This document shows, one piece after another, positions 28,717 through 38,587 of a stretch of DNA of 64,000 nt. This DNA is from Streptomyces sp. NRRL B-1140 (GTDB taxonomy: Bacteria > Actinomycetota > Actinomycetes > Streptomycetales > Streptomycetaceae): contig NZ_LGEA01000136.1 in the NCBI RefSeq assembly GCF_001280065.1, positions 166,914 through 230,913 of the forward strand. The letters are read 5' to 3'. The position numbers and the translations under genes were made by a program. Below the pieces are notes generated by a model that was given only the letters and a program-made list of their open reading frames with translations, was not told the DNA's origin and made no database searches. Numbering within the stretch: position 1 is the first letter of the stretch; each line of letters opens with the position of its first letter.

Positions 28717-29901
28717 ATGGAACGCAGAACCCTCGAACCCCGCCCCGGCTGGCAGCAGACCGTCGAGGAACAGGGCCTCATCTACCCCCTGACCCGCTAC
28801 CCGGACGACTCCCTGCGTCCCTACTGGGACGAGAGCGCGTACTACGTCTTCTCGCTGGAGGAGATCGAGGCTCTCGAAGGGGTCGTCGAGGATCTGCACC
28901 GGATGTGCCTGAGGGCAGCGGACCACATCGTCACCGAGAACCGCTTCGCCGACCTCGGCATCACCGACCCCCGCGTGGCCCGCGCGGTCGCCGAGGCCTG
29001 GCAGCGCCGAGCCGAACTCCCCTCGGTCTACGGCCGCTTCGACCTCCGCTACGACGGCACCGGCCCGGCCAAGCTCCTGGAGTACAACGCCGACACCCCC
29101 ACCTCCCTGGTCGAGGCCGCGTCCCCCCAGTGGTTCTGGATGGAGGACCGCTTCCCCGGCGCCGACCAGTGGAACTCCCTCCACGAACGCCTCATCGACG
29201 CGTGGCGGAAACAGGCCGCCCTCCTCCCGCCCGGCAGCCCCCTGTACTTCGCGTACTCCTCCGCCGACGAACTCGGCGAGGACATGATGACGGTCGCCTA
29301 CCTCAAGGAGACCGCCGAGCAGGCGGGCCTGGCCACCGACTGGATCGCCATGGAGGAGATCGGCTGGGACCGCCTCTCCGGCCGCTTCGTCGACAACCGC
29401 CTCCGCTTCATCCGCAGCCTCTTCAAGCTCTACCCGTGGGAGTGGCTCACCACCGACCGCTTCGCGGACCACGTCCTGGACACCCTCGACAACGGCGGCG
29501 GCACGGGCTCCACCCTGTGGATAGAACCGGCCTGGAAGATGCTCCTCAGCAACAAGGCGCTGCTCGCGATCCTCTGGGAGCTGTACCCGGACCACCCGAA
29601 CCTCCTGCCGGCCTATCTGGACGGCCCCCGGGACCTGCCCGCTTCCGACGGCTGGGTGGCGAAGCCCCTCCTGGGCCGCGAGGGCGCGGGCGTCACGATC
29701 CACGACCCCGGATCCACCCCGACCGTCCGCGACGAGCCCTGCTGCTACCAGCGGCTGGCCCCCCTGCCCGACTTCGACGGCAACCGGGTGGTCCTGGGCG
29801 CCTGGGTGGTGGAGAACGAATCGGCGGGCCTGGGCATCCGGGAGAGCTCAGGCTTGATCACGGATGAGTACGCCCGTTTCCTTCCCCACGTGATCCTTTG
29901 A
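28717..29901 (+). CDS. Glutathionylspermidine synthase-like ATP-grasp protein (YgiC/YjfC family)
   Basis: A 394-residue protein from ATG 28717. It belongs to the preATP-grasp/ATP-grasp family of bacterial YgiC and YjfC: RPYWDESAYYVFSLEEIEAL near the N-terminus, YDGTGPAKLLEYNADTPTSL, then WIEPAWKMLLSNKALLAILW, VAKPLLGREGAGVTI (glycine-rich ATP loop) and the C-terminal LGAWVVENESAGLGIRESSG. It lacks the N-terminal amidase half of true GspSA and Streptomyces do not make glutathione, so the ligated substrate is unknown, presumably an amine or peptide. Together with the preceding lipoprotein it forms a two-gene unit. Confidence 0.88.
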   Translation: MERRTLEPRPGWQQTVEEQGLIYPLTRYPDDSLRPYWDESAYYVFSLEEIEALEGVVEDLHRMCLRAADHIVTENRFADLGITDPRVARAVAEAWQRRAELPSVYGRFDLRYDGTGPAKLLEYNADTPTSLVEAASPQWFWMEDRFPGADQWNSLHERLIDAWRKQAALLPPGSPLYFAYSSADELGEDMMTVAYLKETAEQAGLATDWIAMEEIGWDRLSGRFVDNRLRFIRSLFKLYPWEWLTTDRFADHVLDTLDNGGGTGSTLWIEPAWKMLLSNKALLAILWELYPDHPNLLPAYLDGPRDLPASDGWVAKPLLGREGAGVTIHDPGSTPTVRDEPCCYQRLAPLPDFDGNRVVLGAWVVENESAGLGIRESSGLITDEYARFLPHVIL

Positions 29902-29921
29902 AGGGGCATGAGGGGGATCGC

Positions 29922-29970
29922 CTTTCAGGGGCGCGGGGAACTGCGCGACAAGCCACGTACCACCCGCACT
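29922..29970 (+). repeat. Streptomyces-type intergenic repeat unit
   Basis: The text GGGGCGCGGGGAACTGCGCG (29929-29948) and the following ACAAGCCAC...CACCCGCAC closely match a short sequence I remember as recurring in very many intergenic regions of Streptomyces genomes. It lies 20 nt past the ATP-grasp gene stop and can fold on itself through GCGC arms. Confidence 0.5.
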
Positions 29971-30003
29971 CGGCAATGAAGAGCAACCCGGTAGGCTGAC
30001 CGA

Positions 30004-30078
30004 GGGCCGTGACTGGCGCGCTGGGATGGGATGAACCATCGGGGAGCGGCCCGAGCAGAGAGAGCCGTGCGCCTGGGC
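30004..30078 (+). promoter_or_regulatory. ZTP (pfl) riboswitch ahead of glyA
   Basis: The three conserved blocks of the pfl/ZTP aptamer are present in order: GGGCCGTGACTGGCG (30004-30018), ACCATCGGGGAGCG (30035-30048) and GCCGTGCGCCTGGGC (30064-30078), with variable stems between. This RNA binds ZMP/ZTP, the purine intermediate that accumulates when 10-formyl-THF is short, and turns on one-carbon genes. GlyA is a classical target. A TAGGCT -10-like element lies at 29992-29997. Only about 40 nt separate the aptamer from the start codon, so control may be by terminator or ribosome-site sequestration. Confidence 0.9.
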
Positions 30079-30118
30079 CGTACCGTGAACGCTGAACGCA
30101 ACGTCCGGAGGTCCACAC

Positions 30119-31567
30119 ATGTCAGCCGAGCCCCTCTCCACCGCTTCCACCGCCTACCGCGCCGCCCTCGACGTGATCCGCGCCGTCGAACCCCGCGTGG
30201 CGGACGCCATCGGCCAGGAGGTCGCCGACCAGCGCGAGATGCTCAAGCTGATCGCCTCCGAGAACTACGCCTCCCCGGCCACGCTCCTGACCATGGGCAA
30301 CTGGTTCAGCGACAAGTACGCCGAGGGCACCATCGGCCGCCGCTTCTACGCCGGCTGCCGCAACGTCGACACCGTCGAGTCCCTCGCCGCCGAGCACGCC
30401 AAGGAACTCTTCGGCGCCCGCCACGCCTACGTCCAGCCGCACTCCGGCATCGACGCCAACCTCGTCGCCTTCTGGGCCGTCCTCGGCGCCCGTGTCGAGG
30501 TGCCGTTCCTGGAGAAGGCCGGCGCCCGCCAGGTCAACGACCTGACCGAAGCCGACTGGGCCGAGCTGCGCCAGGCCTTCGGCAACCAGCGCATGCTCGG
30601 CATGTCCCTGGACGCAGGCGGCCACCTCACTCACGGCTTCCGCCCGAACATCTCCGGCAAGATGTTCGACCAGCGCTCCTACGGCACGGACCCGGCCACG
30701 GGCCTCATCGACTACGAGGCGCTGCGCACCTCCGCCCGCGAGTTCAAGCCGCTGATCATCGTCGCGGGCTACTCGGCCTACCCCCGCCTGGTGAACTTCC
30801 GGATCATGCGGGAGATCGCCGACGAGGTCGGCGCGACGCTCATGGTCGACATGGCGCACTTCGCCGGCCTGGTCGCGGGCAAGGTCCTCACCGGCGACTT
30901 CGACCCGGTCCCGCACGCCCAGATCGTCACGACGACCACCCACAAGTCGCTGCGCGGCCCCCGCGGCGGCATGGTCCTGTGCGACGACTCCCTCAAGGAC
31001 CAGGTCGACCGCGGCTGCCCGATGGTCCTCGGCGGCCCGCTCCCGCACGTCATGGCCGCCAAGGCCGTCGCCCTCGCGGAGGCCCGCCAGGAGTCCTTCC
31101 GCGACTACGCCCAGCGCATCGTCGACAACTCCCGCGCCCTCGCCGACGGCCTGATGCGCCGCGGCGCGACCCTGGTGACCGGCGGCACGGACAACCACCT
31201 GAACCTGATCGACGTCGCCTCCTCCTACGGCCTCACCGGCCGCCAGGCCGAGGCCGCGCTGCTCGACTCGGGCATCGTCACCAACCGCAACGCCATCCCC
31301 GCCGACCCGAACGGCGCCTGGTACACCTCCGGCATCCGCATCGGCACCCCCGCCCTGACCACGCGGGGCCTCGGCACCGCCGAGATGGACGAGGTCGCCG
31401 GCCTGATCGACCGTGTCCTCACCACCACGGAGCCGGGCACGACCAAGTCGGGCGCCCCGTCCAAGGCGTCCCACGTCCTCGACGCGAAGATCGCCGACGA
31501 GATCTCCCGCCGCGCCACCGACCTCGTGGCCGGTTTCCCGCTCTACCCGGAGATCGACCTGGGCTGA
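30119..31567 (+). CDS. glyA: Serine hydroxymethyltransferase
   Basis: A 482-residue PLP enzyme that moves the serine hydroxymethyl carbon to tetrahydrofolate, giving glycine and methylene-[11 protein letters not shown], the PLP-aldimine Lys in [14 protein letters not shown] and [14 protein letters not shown] are all present. It is about 60 residues longer than E. coli GlyA, with an N-terminal extension (about 25) and extra internal loops, which is the larger form found in actinobacteria alongside a standard-size paralogue. ATG 30119 follows CGGAGG. A ZTP riboswitch in the leader should raise expression when formyl-folate is limiting, linking it to purN, purH, folD and pabAB in this window. 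It ends 13 bp from a convergent gene. Confidence 0.95.
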   Translation: MSAEPLSTASTAYRAALDVIRAVEPRVADAIGQEVADQREMLKLIASENYASPATLLTMGNWFSDKYAEGTIGRRFYAGCRNVDTVESLAAEHAKELFGARHAYVQPHSGIDANLVAFWAVLGARVEVPFLEKAGARQVNDLTEADWAELRQAFGNQRMLGMSLDAGGHLTHGFRPNISGKMFDQRSYGTDPATGLIDYEALRTSAREFKPLIIVAGYSAYPRLVNFRIMREIADEVGATLMVDMAHFAGLVAGKVLTGDFDPVPHAQIVTTTTHKSLRGPRGGMVLCDDSLKDQVDRGCPMVLGGPLPHVMAAKAVALAEARQESFRDYAQRIVDNSRALADGLMRRGATLVTGGTDNHLNLIDVASSYGLTGRQAEAALLDSGIVTNRNAIPADPNGAWYTSGIRIGTPALTTRGLGTAEMDEVAGLIDRVLTTTEPGTTKSGAPSKASHVLDAKIADEISRRATDLVAGFPLYPEIDLG

Positions 31568-31580
31568 CGCCCGCGGTCTG

Positions 31581-33654
<2,074 letters not shown>

Positions 33655-33793
33655 ACCGGCCCCCGCACACAGCCGTACCGCCGAACAGCGCTGTACATCA
33701 CTCCGGTTGCGCCTGCCCGTAACCCGGTCGTGGCCGTACAGTCGATAACCGGGTGGTCGTATCAGCGGCCACACTGACACGACAGGAGACGAC

Positions 33794-34372
33794 GTGGGGA
33801 CCGTAACGATCGGTGTTTCGATCGCGGTCCCGGAGCCTCACGGCAGCGAGCTCCAGCAGCTGCGCGCGGGCTTCGGCGACGCCTCTGCTCACGGCATCCC
33901 CACGCACGTCACCCTGCTGCCGCCGACAGAGGTCGACGAGAGTGCCCTGCCGGCCGTCGAGGCGCATCTGGCCGAGGTCGCCGCGGCGGGCCGCGCGTTC
34001 CCCATGCGGCTGTCCGGCACCGGCACCTTCCGCCCGCTGTCGCCGGTGGTGTACGTCCGGGTCGCCGCGGGCGCCGAGGCCTGCACCCTGCTCCAGCAGC
34101 AGGTCCGCGACCCCGCGGGACCGGCCGCACGTGAACTGCAGTTCCCGTACCACCCGCACGTCACCGTGGCGCACGGCATCGACGAGGCGGCCATGGACCG
34201 CGCCTTCGAGGAACTGGCCGGTTACGAGGCCGAGTGGCCCTGCACCGGCTTCGCCCTCTACGAGCAGGGCGCCGACGGCGTCTGGCGCAAGCTGCGCGAC
34301 TTCCCCTTCGGCGGCTCGGTGGTCCCCCCGCAGGCCGGGCGGGTGGAGCGCGGTTCGGTCCCCACCCGCTGA
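33794..34372 (+). CDS. 2H phosphoesterase (2'-5' RNA ligase family)
   Basis: A 192-residue protein of the 2H phosphoesterase superfamily. The two catalytic HxT motifs are THVTLLPP (about residues 37-44) and HPHVTVAHG (about 120-128). The size and symmetrical lobes fit LigT/ThpR-like enzymes that open 2',3'-cyclic phosphates or handle 2'-5' linkages. The start is GTG 33794 after CAGGAGACGAC. The natural substrate is unknown; tRNA ends or cyclic nucleotides are possible. It follows trpS after 139 bp and converges on dprE2 with 13 bp between stops. Confidence 0.88.
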   Translation: MGTVTIGVSIAVPEPHGSELQQLRAGFGDASAHGIPTHVTLLPPTEVDESALPAVEAHLAEVAAAGRAFPMRLSGTGTFRPLSPVVYVRVAAGAEACTLLQQQVRDPAGPAARELQFPYHPHVTVAHGIDEAAMDRAFEELAGYEAEWPCTGFALYEQGADGVWRKLRDFPFGGSVVPPQAGRVERGSVPTR

Positions 34373-34385
34373 AGCGGCCCGCGCG

Positions 34386-35141
34386 TCAGACCGGCAGCCG
34401 CCGGAACACCCCGCGCGGCAGGTGCCGCAGCGCCGCCATCACCACCCGCAGCGTCCCCGGCACCCACACCGTCTCCGTGCGGCGCCGCAGTCCCAGCTCC
34501 ACGGCCGTCGCGACCGCCTCCGGCGTGGTCGCCAGCGGCGCCTCCGGCAGCCCGGCGGTCATCCGCGTCCGCACGAAGCCGGGGCGTACGACCATGACGT
34601 GCACGCCCGTGCCGTGCAGCGCGTCGCCCAGTCCCTGCGCGAAGGCGTCGAGCCCGGCCTTGCTGGAGCCGTAGATGAAGTTCGCGCGGCGGGCCCGCTC
34701 GCCCGCGACGGAGGACATCACGACCAGCGAGCCGTGTCCCTGGGACTGGAGCGAGCGGGCGCACACCAGACCCGCCGAGACCGCGCCGGTGTAGTTGGTC
34801 TGCGTGACCCGCACCGCCGCCTCCGGATCCCGTTCGTCGCGGGCCTGGTCCCCGAGCAGCCCGAAGGCGAGCAGCACCATGTCGACGTCGCCCTCGGCGA
34901 AGACCTTGCCGAGCACGGCCTCGTGGGAGCCCGGGTCGAGGGCGTCGAAGGCGACGGTGTGCACATCGGCCCCGAGCCCGCGCAACTGCCCGGCGGCCTC
35001 CTCCAGGGCGGAGGAGGGGCGGCCGGCCAGCCACACCGTACGGGTGCGGCGGGCGATCAGGCGGCGTGCGGTGGCCAGCGCGATCTCCGACGTACCGCCG
35101 AGGACGAGCAGGGACTGGGGGAGGCCGAAGGCGTCCTTCAT
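34386..35141 (-). CDS. dprE2: Decaprenylphospho-2-keto-erythro-pentofuranose reductase
   Basis: A 251-residue short-chain dehydrogenase from ATG 35141 (AGGAG 9 nt upstream). It has the nucleotide motif VLGGTSEIALATARRL, the catalytic Ser in VVMSSVAGERARRANF and the YGSSK Tyr-Lys pair. It is a close DprE2 type: with DprE1 it epimerises decaprenylphosphoryl-ribose to decaprenylphosphoryl-arabinose, the NADH-dependent reduction step. dprE1 lies immediately upstream in the same operon (22-bp gap). The rest of the pathway is divergent from the pair at 36.7-38.1 kb. Confidence 0.92.
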   Translation of the reverse strand: MKDAFGLPQSLLVLGGTSEIALATARRLIARRTRTVWLAGRPSSALEEAAGQLRGLGADVHTVAFDALDPGSHEAVLGKVFAEGDVDMVLLAFGLLGDQARDERDPEAAVRVTQTNYTGAVSAGLVCARSLQSQGHGSLVVMSSVAGERARRANFIYGSSKAGLDAFAQGLGDALHGTGVHVMVVRPGFVRTRMTAGLPEAPLATTPEAVATAVELGLRRRTETVWVPGTLRVVMAALRHLPRGVFRRLPV

Positions 35142-35163
35142 GACAGCAGCTCCTAGAGGTTGC

Positions 35164-36546
35164 TCAGAGACTGAGGCGGCGGGCCAGGTCGGACACGAAC
35201 ACCCCGCGCGGATCCATCCGGGCGCGCAGCTCGCGGAAGTCGTCGAGACGCGGGTACATCGCCGCGAGCAGGTCCGGGCGCAGCCGCGCGTCCTTGGCGA
35301 GGTAGACGCGACCGCCCGCGGCGGCGACCTCCTCGTCCAGTTCGTCGAGGAACGCGCCGAGGCCGGGCAGGCCCGCCGGGATGTCCAGCGCCAGCGTCCA
35401 GCCCGGCACCGGGAAGGACAGCCAGCCCGGGTCGGCCTCCCCGAAGCGTTTGAGGACGGCCAGGAAGGACGGGCAGCGGTGTTCGGAGATGCGGCGCACG
35501 ATCCGGCGCAGCGCGTCCTCCCGGCCGTGGCCGACGACGAACTGGTACTGCACGAAGCCCCCGCGGCCGTAGACGCGGTTCCAGTGGGGCACGCCGTCCA
35601 GGGGGTGGAAGAAGCCGGAGATCCGCTGGAGGCGGCCGATGCGGGCGCGGGGGGCCTTGCGGTACCAGAGCTCGTTGAACAGGCCCACCGTCGTCCGGCT
35701 GAGCAGACCCTCGGGGAGGAGCGCGGGGGCCGCCGGCAGGCGGGGGGTGCGGAAGGCGAGCGGGTCCCGGCGCAGGCGGGCGGGGAGCGCGTCCAGCGGG
35801 GCGTGGTCGCCGCGGGTGAGGACCGCGCGCCCGGTGGCGGCGCCCCGGGCCAGCAGGTCGATCCAGGCGACCGAGTAGCGGTAACGGTGATCGGTGGCCG
35901 CGAGCCGTGCCATCAGGTCGTCCAGGTCCGACGCCCGCTCGGTGTCGACCGACATCAGCGACGTCTCGACAGGCTGGAGCCGGATCGTCGCGGTGAGGAT
36001 CACGCCGGTCAGGCCCATGCCGCCGGCCGTCGCGTCGAACAGCGGCGTGCCGGGGACCACCGTGCGGATCTCGCCGTCGGCGGTGAGGAGTTCGAGCGCG
36101 AGCACGTGCCGTGCGAAGGAGCCCGAGACGTGGTGGTTCTTGCCGTGGATGTCGGCGCCGATCGCCCCGCCCACGGTGACGTAGCGGGTGCCGGGGGTGA
36201 CCGGTACGAACCAGCCGAGCGGCAGCAGCACCTCCATCAGCCGGTGCAGGGAGACGCCCGCGTCGCACAGCACGGTCCCGCCGTCGGCGTCGATCGCGTG
36301 CACCCGGTCCAGGCCCGTCATGTCGAGCACGGACCCGCCCGCGTTCTGCGCCGCGTCCCCGTACGCCCGCCCCAGGCCCCGCGGGATCCCGCCGCGCGCC
36401 CCGCAGTCCCGGACGGCCGCCGCGGCCTCCTCGTACGTCCGCGGCCGGATCAGCCAGGCGGCGGTGGGGGCGGTGCGGCCCCAGCCCGAGACGGTGGTGT
36501 GGTCCAAGCCCATGACGTCCGGGTCGGAATCGGTGTCGGCAGACAT
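35164..36546 (-). CDS. dprE1: Decaprenylphosphoryl-beta-D-ribose oxidase (FAD)
   Basis: A 460-residue FAD-binding oxidoreductase. The vanillyl-alcohol-oxidase-type FAD domain shows PRGLGRAYGDAAQNAGG, TPGTRYVTVGGAIGADIHGK and GGMGLTGVILTATIRL. The substrate domain has YGRGGFVQYQFVVG, SFPVPGWTLALDIPAG and YLAKDARL with Lys418, equal to the catalytic Lys418 of M. tuberculosis DprE1. The residue matching benzothiazinone-target Cys387 is Ala386. It oxidises the ribose 2' position of decaprenylphosphoryl-ribose. It sits upstream of dprE2 and shares a 133-bp divergent promoter region with the PAP2-UbiA operon. The ribosome site is weak. Confidence 0.93.
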   Translation of the reverse strand: MSADTDSDPDVMGLDHTTVSGWGRTAPTAAWLIRPRTYEEAAAAVRDCGARGGIPRGLGRAYGDAAQNAGGSVLDMTGLDRVHAIDADGGTVLCDAGVSLHRLMEVLLPLGWFVPVTPGTRYVTVGGAIGADIHGKNHHVSGSFARHVLALELLTADGEIRTVVPGTPLFDATAGGMGLTGVILTATIRLQPVETSLMSVDTERASDLDDLMARLAATDHRYRYSVAWIDLLARGAATGRAVLTRGDHAPLDALPARLRRDPLAFRTPRLPAAPALLPEGLLSRTTVGLFNELWYRKAPRARIGRLQRISGFFHPLDGVPHWNRVYGRGGFVQYQFVVGHGREDALRRIVRRISEHRCPSFLAVLKRFGEADPGWLSFPVPGWTLALDIPAGLPGLGAFLDELDEEVAAAGGRVYLAKDARLRPDLLAAMYPRLDDFRELRARMDPRGVFVSDLARRLSL

Positions 36547-36679
36547 GTCCGTGACCGTATCGCCCTACTGTGAGCGAATAGTTAGCGAACATGGCATCCC
36601 TCCCCGAAATGGGTGATTAATGGGATGTCGCCCAATATTGCCGGAGTTCAGGCCTGAGGGGCGTGAACAGTGAGTCCAC

Positions 36680-37201
36680 ATGGACGACCTCGACGACCTG
36701 CACGACATGGACCACCGGATCGTTTCGGCGCTCAGGGAGTGCGGCACCGACCCGCACATCGCCGGCGCCGCACGTGCCCTGTCCTGGGCGGGGGAGCACG
36801 CGGCGGTGTGGCTCGCGGCGGGGCTCGCCGGAGCCGCCGTCGACGGCGGGCGACGCGGCGCCTGGCTGCGCGGCACCGCACTGACCGCGGGGGCGCACCT
36901 GGTCAGCATGGGGGTGAAACGGGTCGTGCGCAGGCCGCGCCCCGCGCACGTCCCTCCCCTGGTGCGCACCGCCGGCCGGCACTCCTTCCCCAGCTCGCAC
37001 GCCGCCTCCGCGGCGGCCGCCGCCGTCGCCTTCGGCGCCCTGGGCGCCCACGCCGTCCCACCGCTCGCCGGGCTCGTGTGCGTCTCACGCCTGGTCGCCG
37101 GAGTCCACTTCCCCACGGACATCGCCGCCGGCGCGGCCCTCGGCGCCCTCACGGCCCGGCTCGGCGCCCGCTGGATGCGGGAAGGCGCCCGCCATGACTG
37201 A
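36680..37201 (+). CDS. PAP2-family membrane phosphatase, likely 5-phospho-decaprenyl-ribose phosphatase
   Basis: A 173-residue PAP2 phosphatase with the three signature motifs: KRVVRRPRP (about 85-93), SFPSSHAASAA (about 108-118) and SRLVAGVHFPTDIAAG (about 143-158), and hydrophobic segments between. In mycobacteria a homologue (Rv3807c) beside the UbiA-type transferase is thought to remove the 5-phosphate from decaprenylphosphoryl-5-phosphoribose, supplying DprE1. The adjacency here (8-bp overlap with the UbiA gene, divergent from dprE1) supports the same role. The start is ATG 36680; ATG 36707 is an alternative. Confidence 0.88.
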   Translation: MDDLDDLHDMDHRIVSALRECGTDPHIAGAARALSWAGEHAAVWLAAGLAGAAVDGGRRGAWLRGTALTAGAHLVSMGVKRVVRRPRPAHVPPLVRTAGRHSFPSSHAASAAAAAVAFGALGAHAVPPLAGLVCVSRLVAGVHFPTDIAAGAALGALTARLGARWMREGARHD

Positions 37202-38138
37202 GACGGCCGTCCTGCGCCAGCGCACCCACCAGGAGCGGCCCGCAGGACCCCGCAAGGGCGGTCTCCTGGCCGGTCTCCTCAGGACCGCGCGCCCCAAGCA
37301 ATGGGTCAAGAACGTCCTCGTGGTCGCCGCCCCGGCCGCCGCCGGTGAGCTCTTCTCCCGGCACGCCCTGCCGCAACTCGCCCTCGTCCTCGGCCTCTTC
37401 ACCGCCTGCGCCGCCGCCGTCTACCTCGTGAACGACGCCCGCGACGCCGACGCCGACCGCGCCCACCCCGTCAAACGGCACCGCCCGGTCGCCGCCGGGC
37501 AGGTCCCGGTCCCCGTCGCCTACGCCGTCGGCGGCTGCCTGGGCGTCCTCGCGCCCGCCGCCGCGGCCTGGCTGTGCGGCCCCGCCGTCGCCACCCTCCT
37601 GACGGCCTACCTCGCCATGCAACTGGCCTACTGCGTCAGCCTCAAGCACGTCCTGGTCGTCGACCTCGCCGTCGTCACCACCGGCTTCCTGATGCGGGCC
37701 GCGGTCGGCGGACTCGCCCTCGGCATCCCGCTCTCGCGCTGGTTCCTGATCACCACCGGTTTCGGCGCGCTGTTCATGGTGTCGGCCAAGCGCTACTCGG
37801 AAGCCGTCCAGATGGCCGGGAAGGCGGGCGCCACCCGCGCGCTGCTCACCGAGTACACCACCGGCTACCTCCGCTTCGTCTGGCAGCTCGCGGCCGGCGT
37901 CGCCGTCCTCGGCTACTGCCTGTGGGCCATGGAGGAGGGCGGTGTCCCGCACACCAGCGTGCTGCCGTGGCGCCAACTGTCCATGGTCGCCTTCATCCTG
38001 GCGATCCTCCGCTACGCCGTCTTCGCCGACCGCGGCACGGCCGGCGAACCCGAGGACGTCGTCCTGGGCGACCGCGCCCTCGCGCTCATCGGCATCGCCT
38101 GGGCGGCGATGTACGGCCTGGCCGTGGCGAACTGGTGA
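37194..38138 (+). CDS. Decaprenyl-phosphate phosphoribosyltransferase (UbiA superfamily)
   Basis: A 314-residue integral membrane prenyl/phosphoribosyltransferase with about nine helices. Signature segments are RPKQWVKNVLVVAAPAAAG, the metal-binding NDARDADADRAHP and MVSAKRYSEAVQMAG. It matches the DPPR-synthase subfamily (Rv3806c-type), which joins phosphoribosyl pyrophosphate to decaprenyl phosphate, the first step towards decaprenylphosphoryl-arabinose. It overlaps the PAP2 gene upstream by 8 bp and the GtrA gene downstream by 4 bp, so all three are coupled. Assigned by family and context. Confidence 0.9.
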   Translation: MTETAVLRQRTHQERPAGPRKGGLLAGLLRTARPKQWVKNVLVVAAPAAAGELFSRHALPQLALVLGLFTACAAAVYLVNDARDADADRAHPVKRHRPVAAGQVPVPVAYAVGGCLGVLAPAAAAWLCGPAVATLLTAYLAMQLAYCVSLKHVLVVDLAVVTTGFLMRAAVGGLALGIPLSRWFLITTGFGALFMVSAKRYSEAVQMAGKAGATRALLTEYTTGYLRFVWQLAAGVAVLGYCLWAMEEGGVPHTSVLPWRQLSMVAFILAILRYAVFADRGTAGEPEDVVLGDRALALIGIAWAAMYGLAVANW

Positions 38139-38587
38139 CCCCGCGCACGTGGCGCGGCCCCGCGCTCCCGGACCGCCGCGAACTGCTCGGCTTCGCCACC
38201 ACCGGCCTCCTCGCCTACGCCGTCGACCTCGCCCTGTTCACCGCCCTGCGCGGCCCCGCCGGATGCGACCCGATCACCGCCAAGTCCCTGTCCTTCCTGG
38301 CCGCCTGTACGGTCGCCTACGCGGGCAACGCCCTCGGCACCTACCGCGCCGCAGGTACACCGGGTCTGCGGGCGTACGCCGTGTTCTTCGCGGTGAACCT
38401 CGCCGGAGCAGCCGTCCAGCTGCTCTGCCTGGCCGTCAGCCACTACGGCCTCGGGCTCACCTCGCAGCGCGCGGACACCGTCTCCGGCGCGGGCGTCGGT
38501 ATGGCGCTGGCCACAGTCCTGCGGTTCTGGGGTACCCGTACATGGGTGTTCCGGGCGGAGGGCAGAGTCGGATCATGGACTGGCTGA
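38135..38587 (+). CDS. GtrA-family membrane protein, possible lipid-linked sugar flippase
   Basis: A 150-residue protein with four predicted helices: LLGFATTGLLAYAVDLALF, LSFLAACTVAYAGNALGTYR, AVFFAVNLAGAAVQLLCLAV and GAGVGMALATVLRFWGTRTW. The FWGTRTWVF ending is diagnostic of GtrA proteins, which move polyprenyl-phosphate sugars across membranes. In mycobacteria a GtrA protein (Rv3789) accompanies dprE1-dprE2 and has been proposed as flippase or anchor for decaprenylphosphoryl-arabinose. Overlaps on both sides (4 bp with the UbiA gene, 13 bp with the YihY gene) place it firmly in this operon. Confidence 0.88.
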   Translation: MTPRTWRGPALPDRRELLGFATTGLLAYAVDLALFTALRGPAGCDPITAKSLSFLAACTVAYAGNALGTYRAAGTPGLRAYAVFFAVNLAGAAVQLLCLAVSHYGLGLTSQRADTVSGAGVGMALATVLRFWGTRTWVFRAEGRVGSWTG

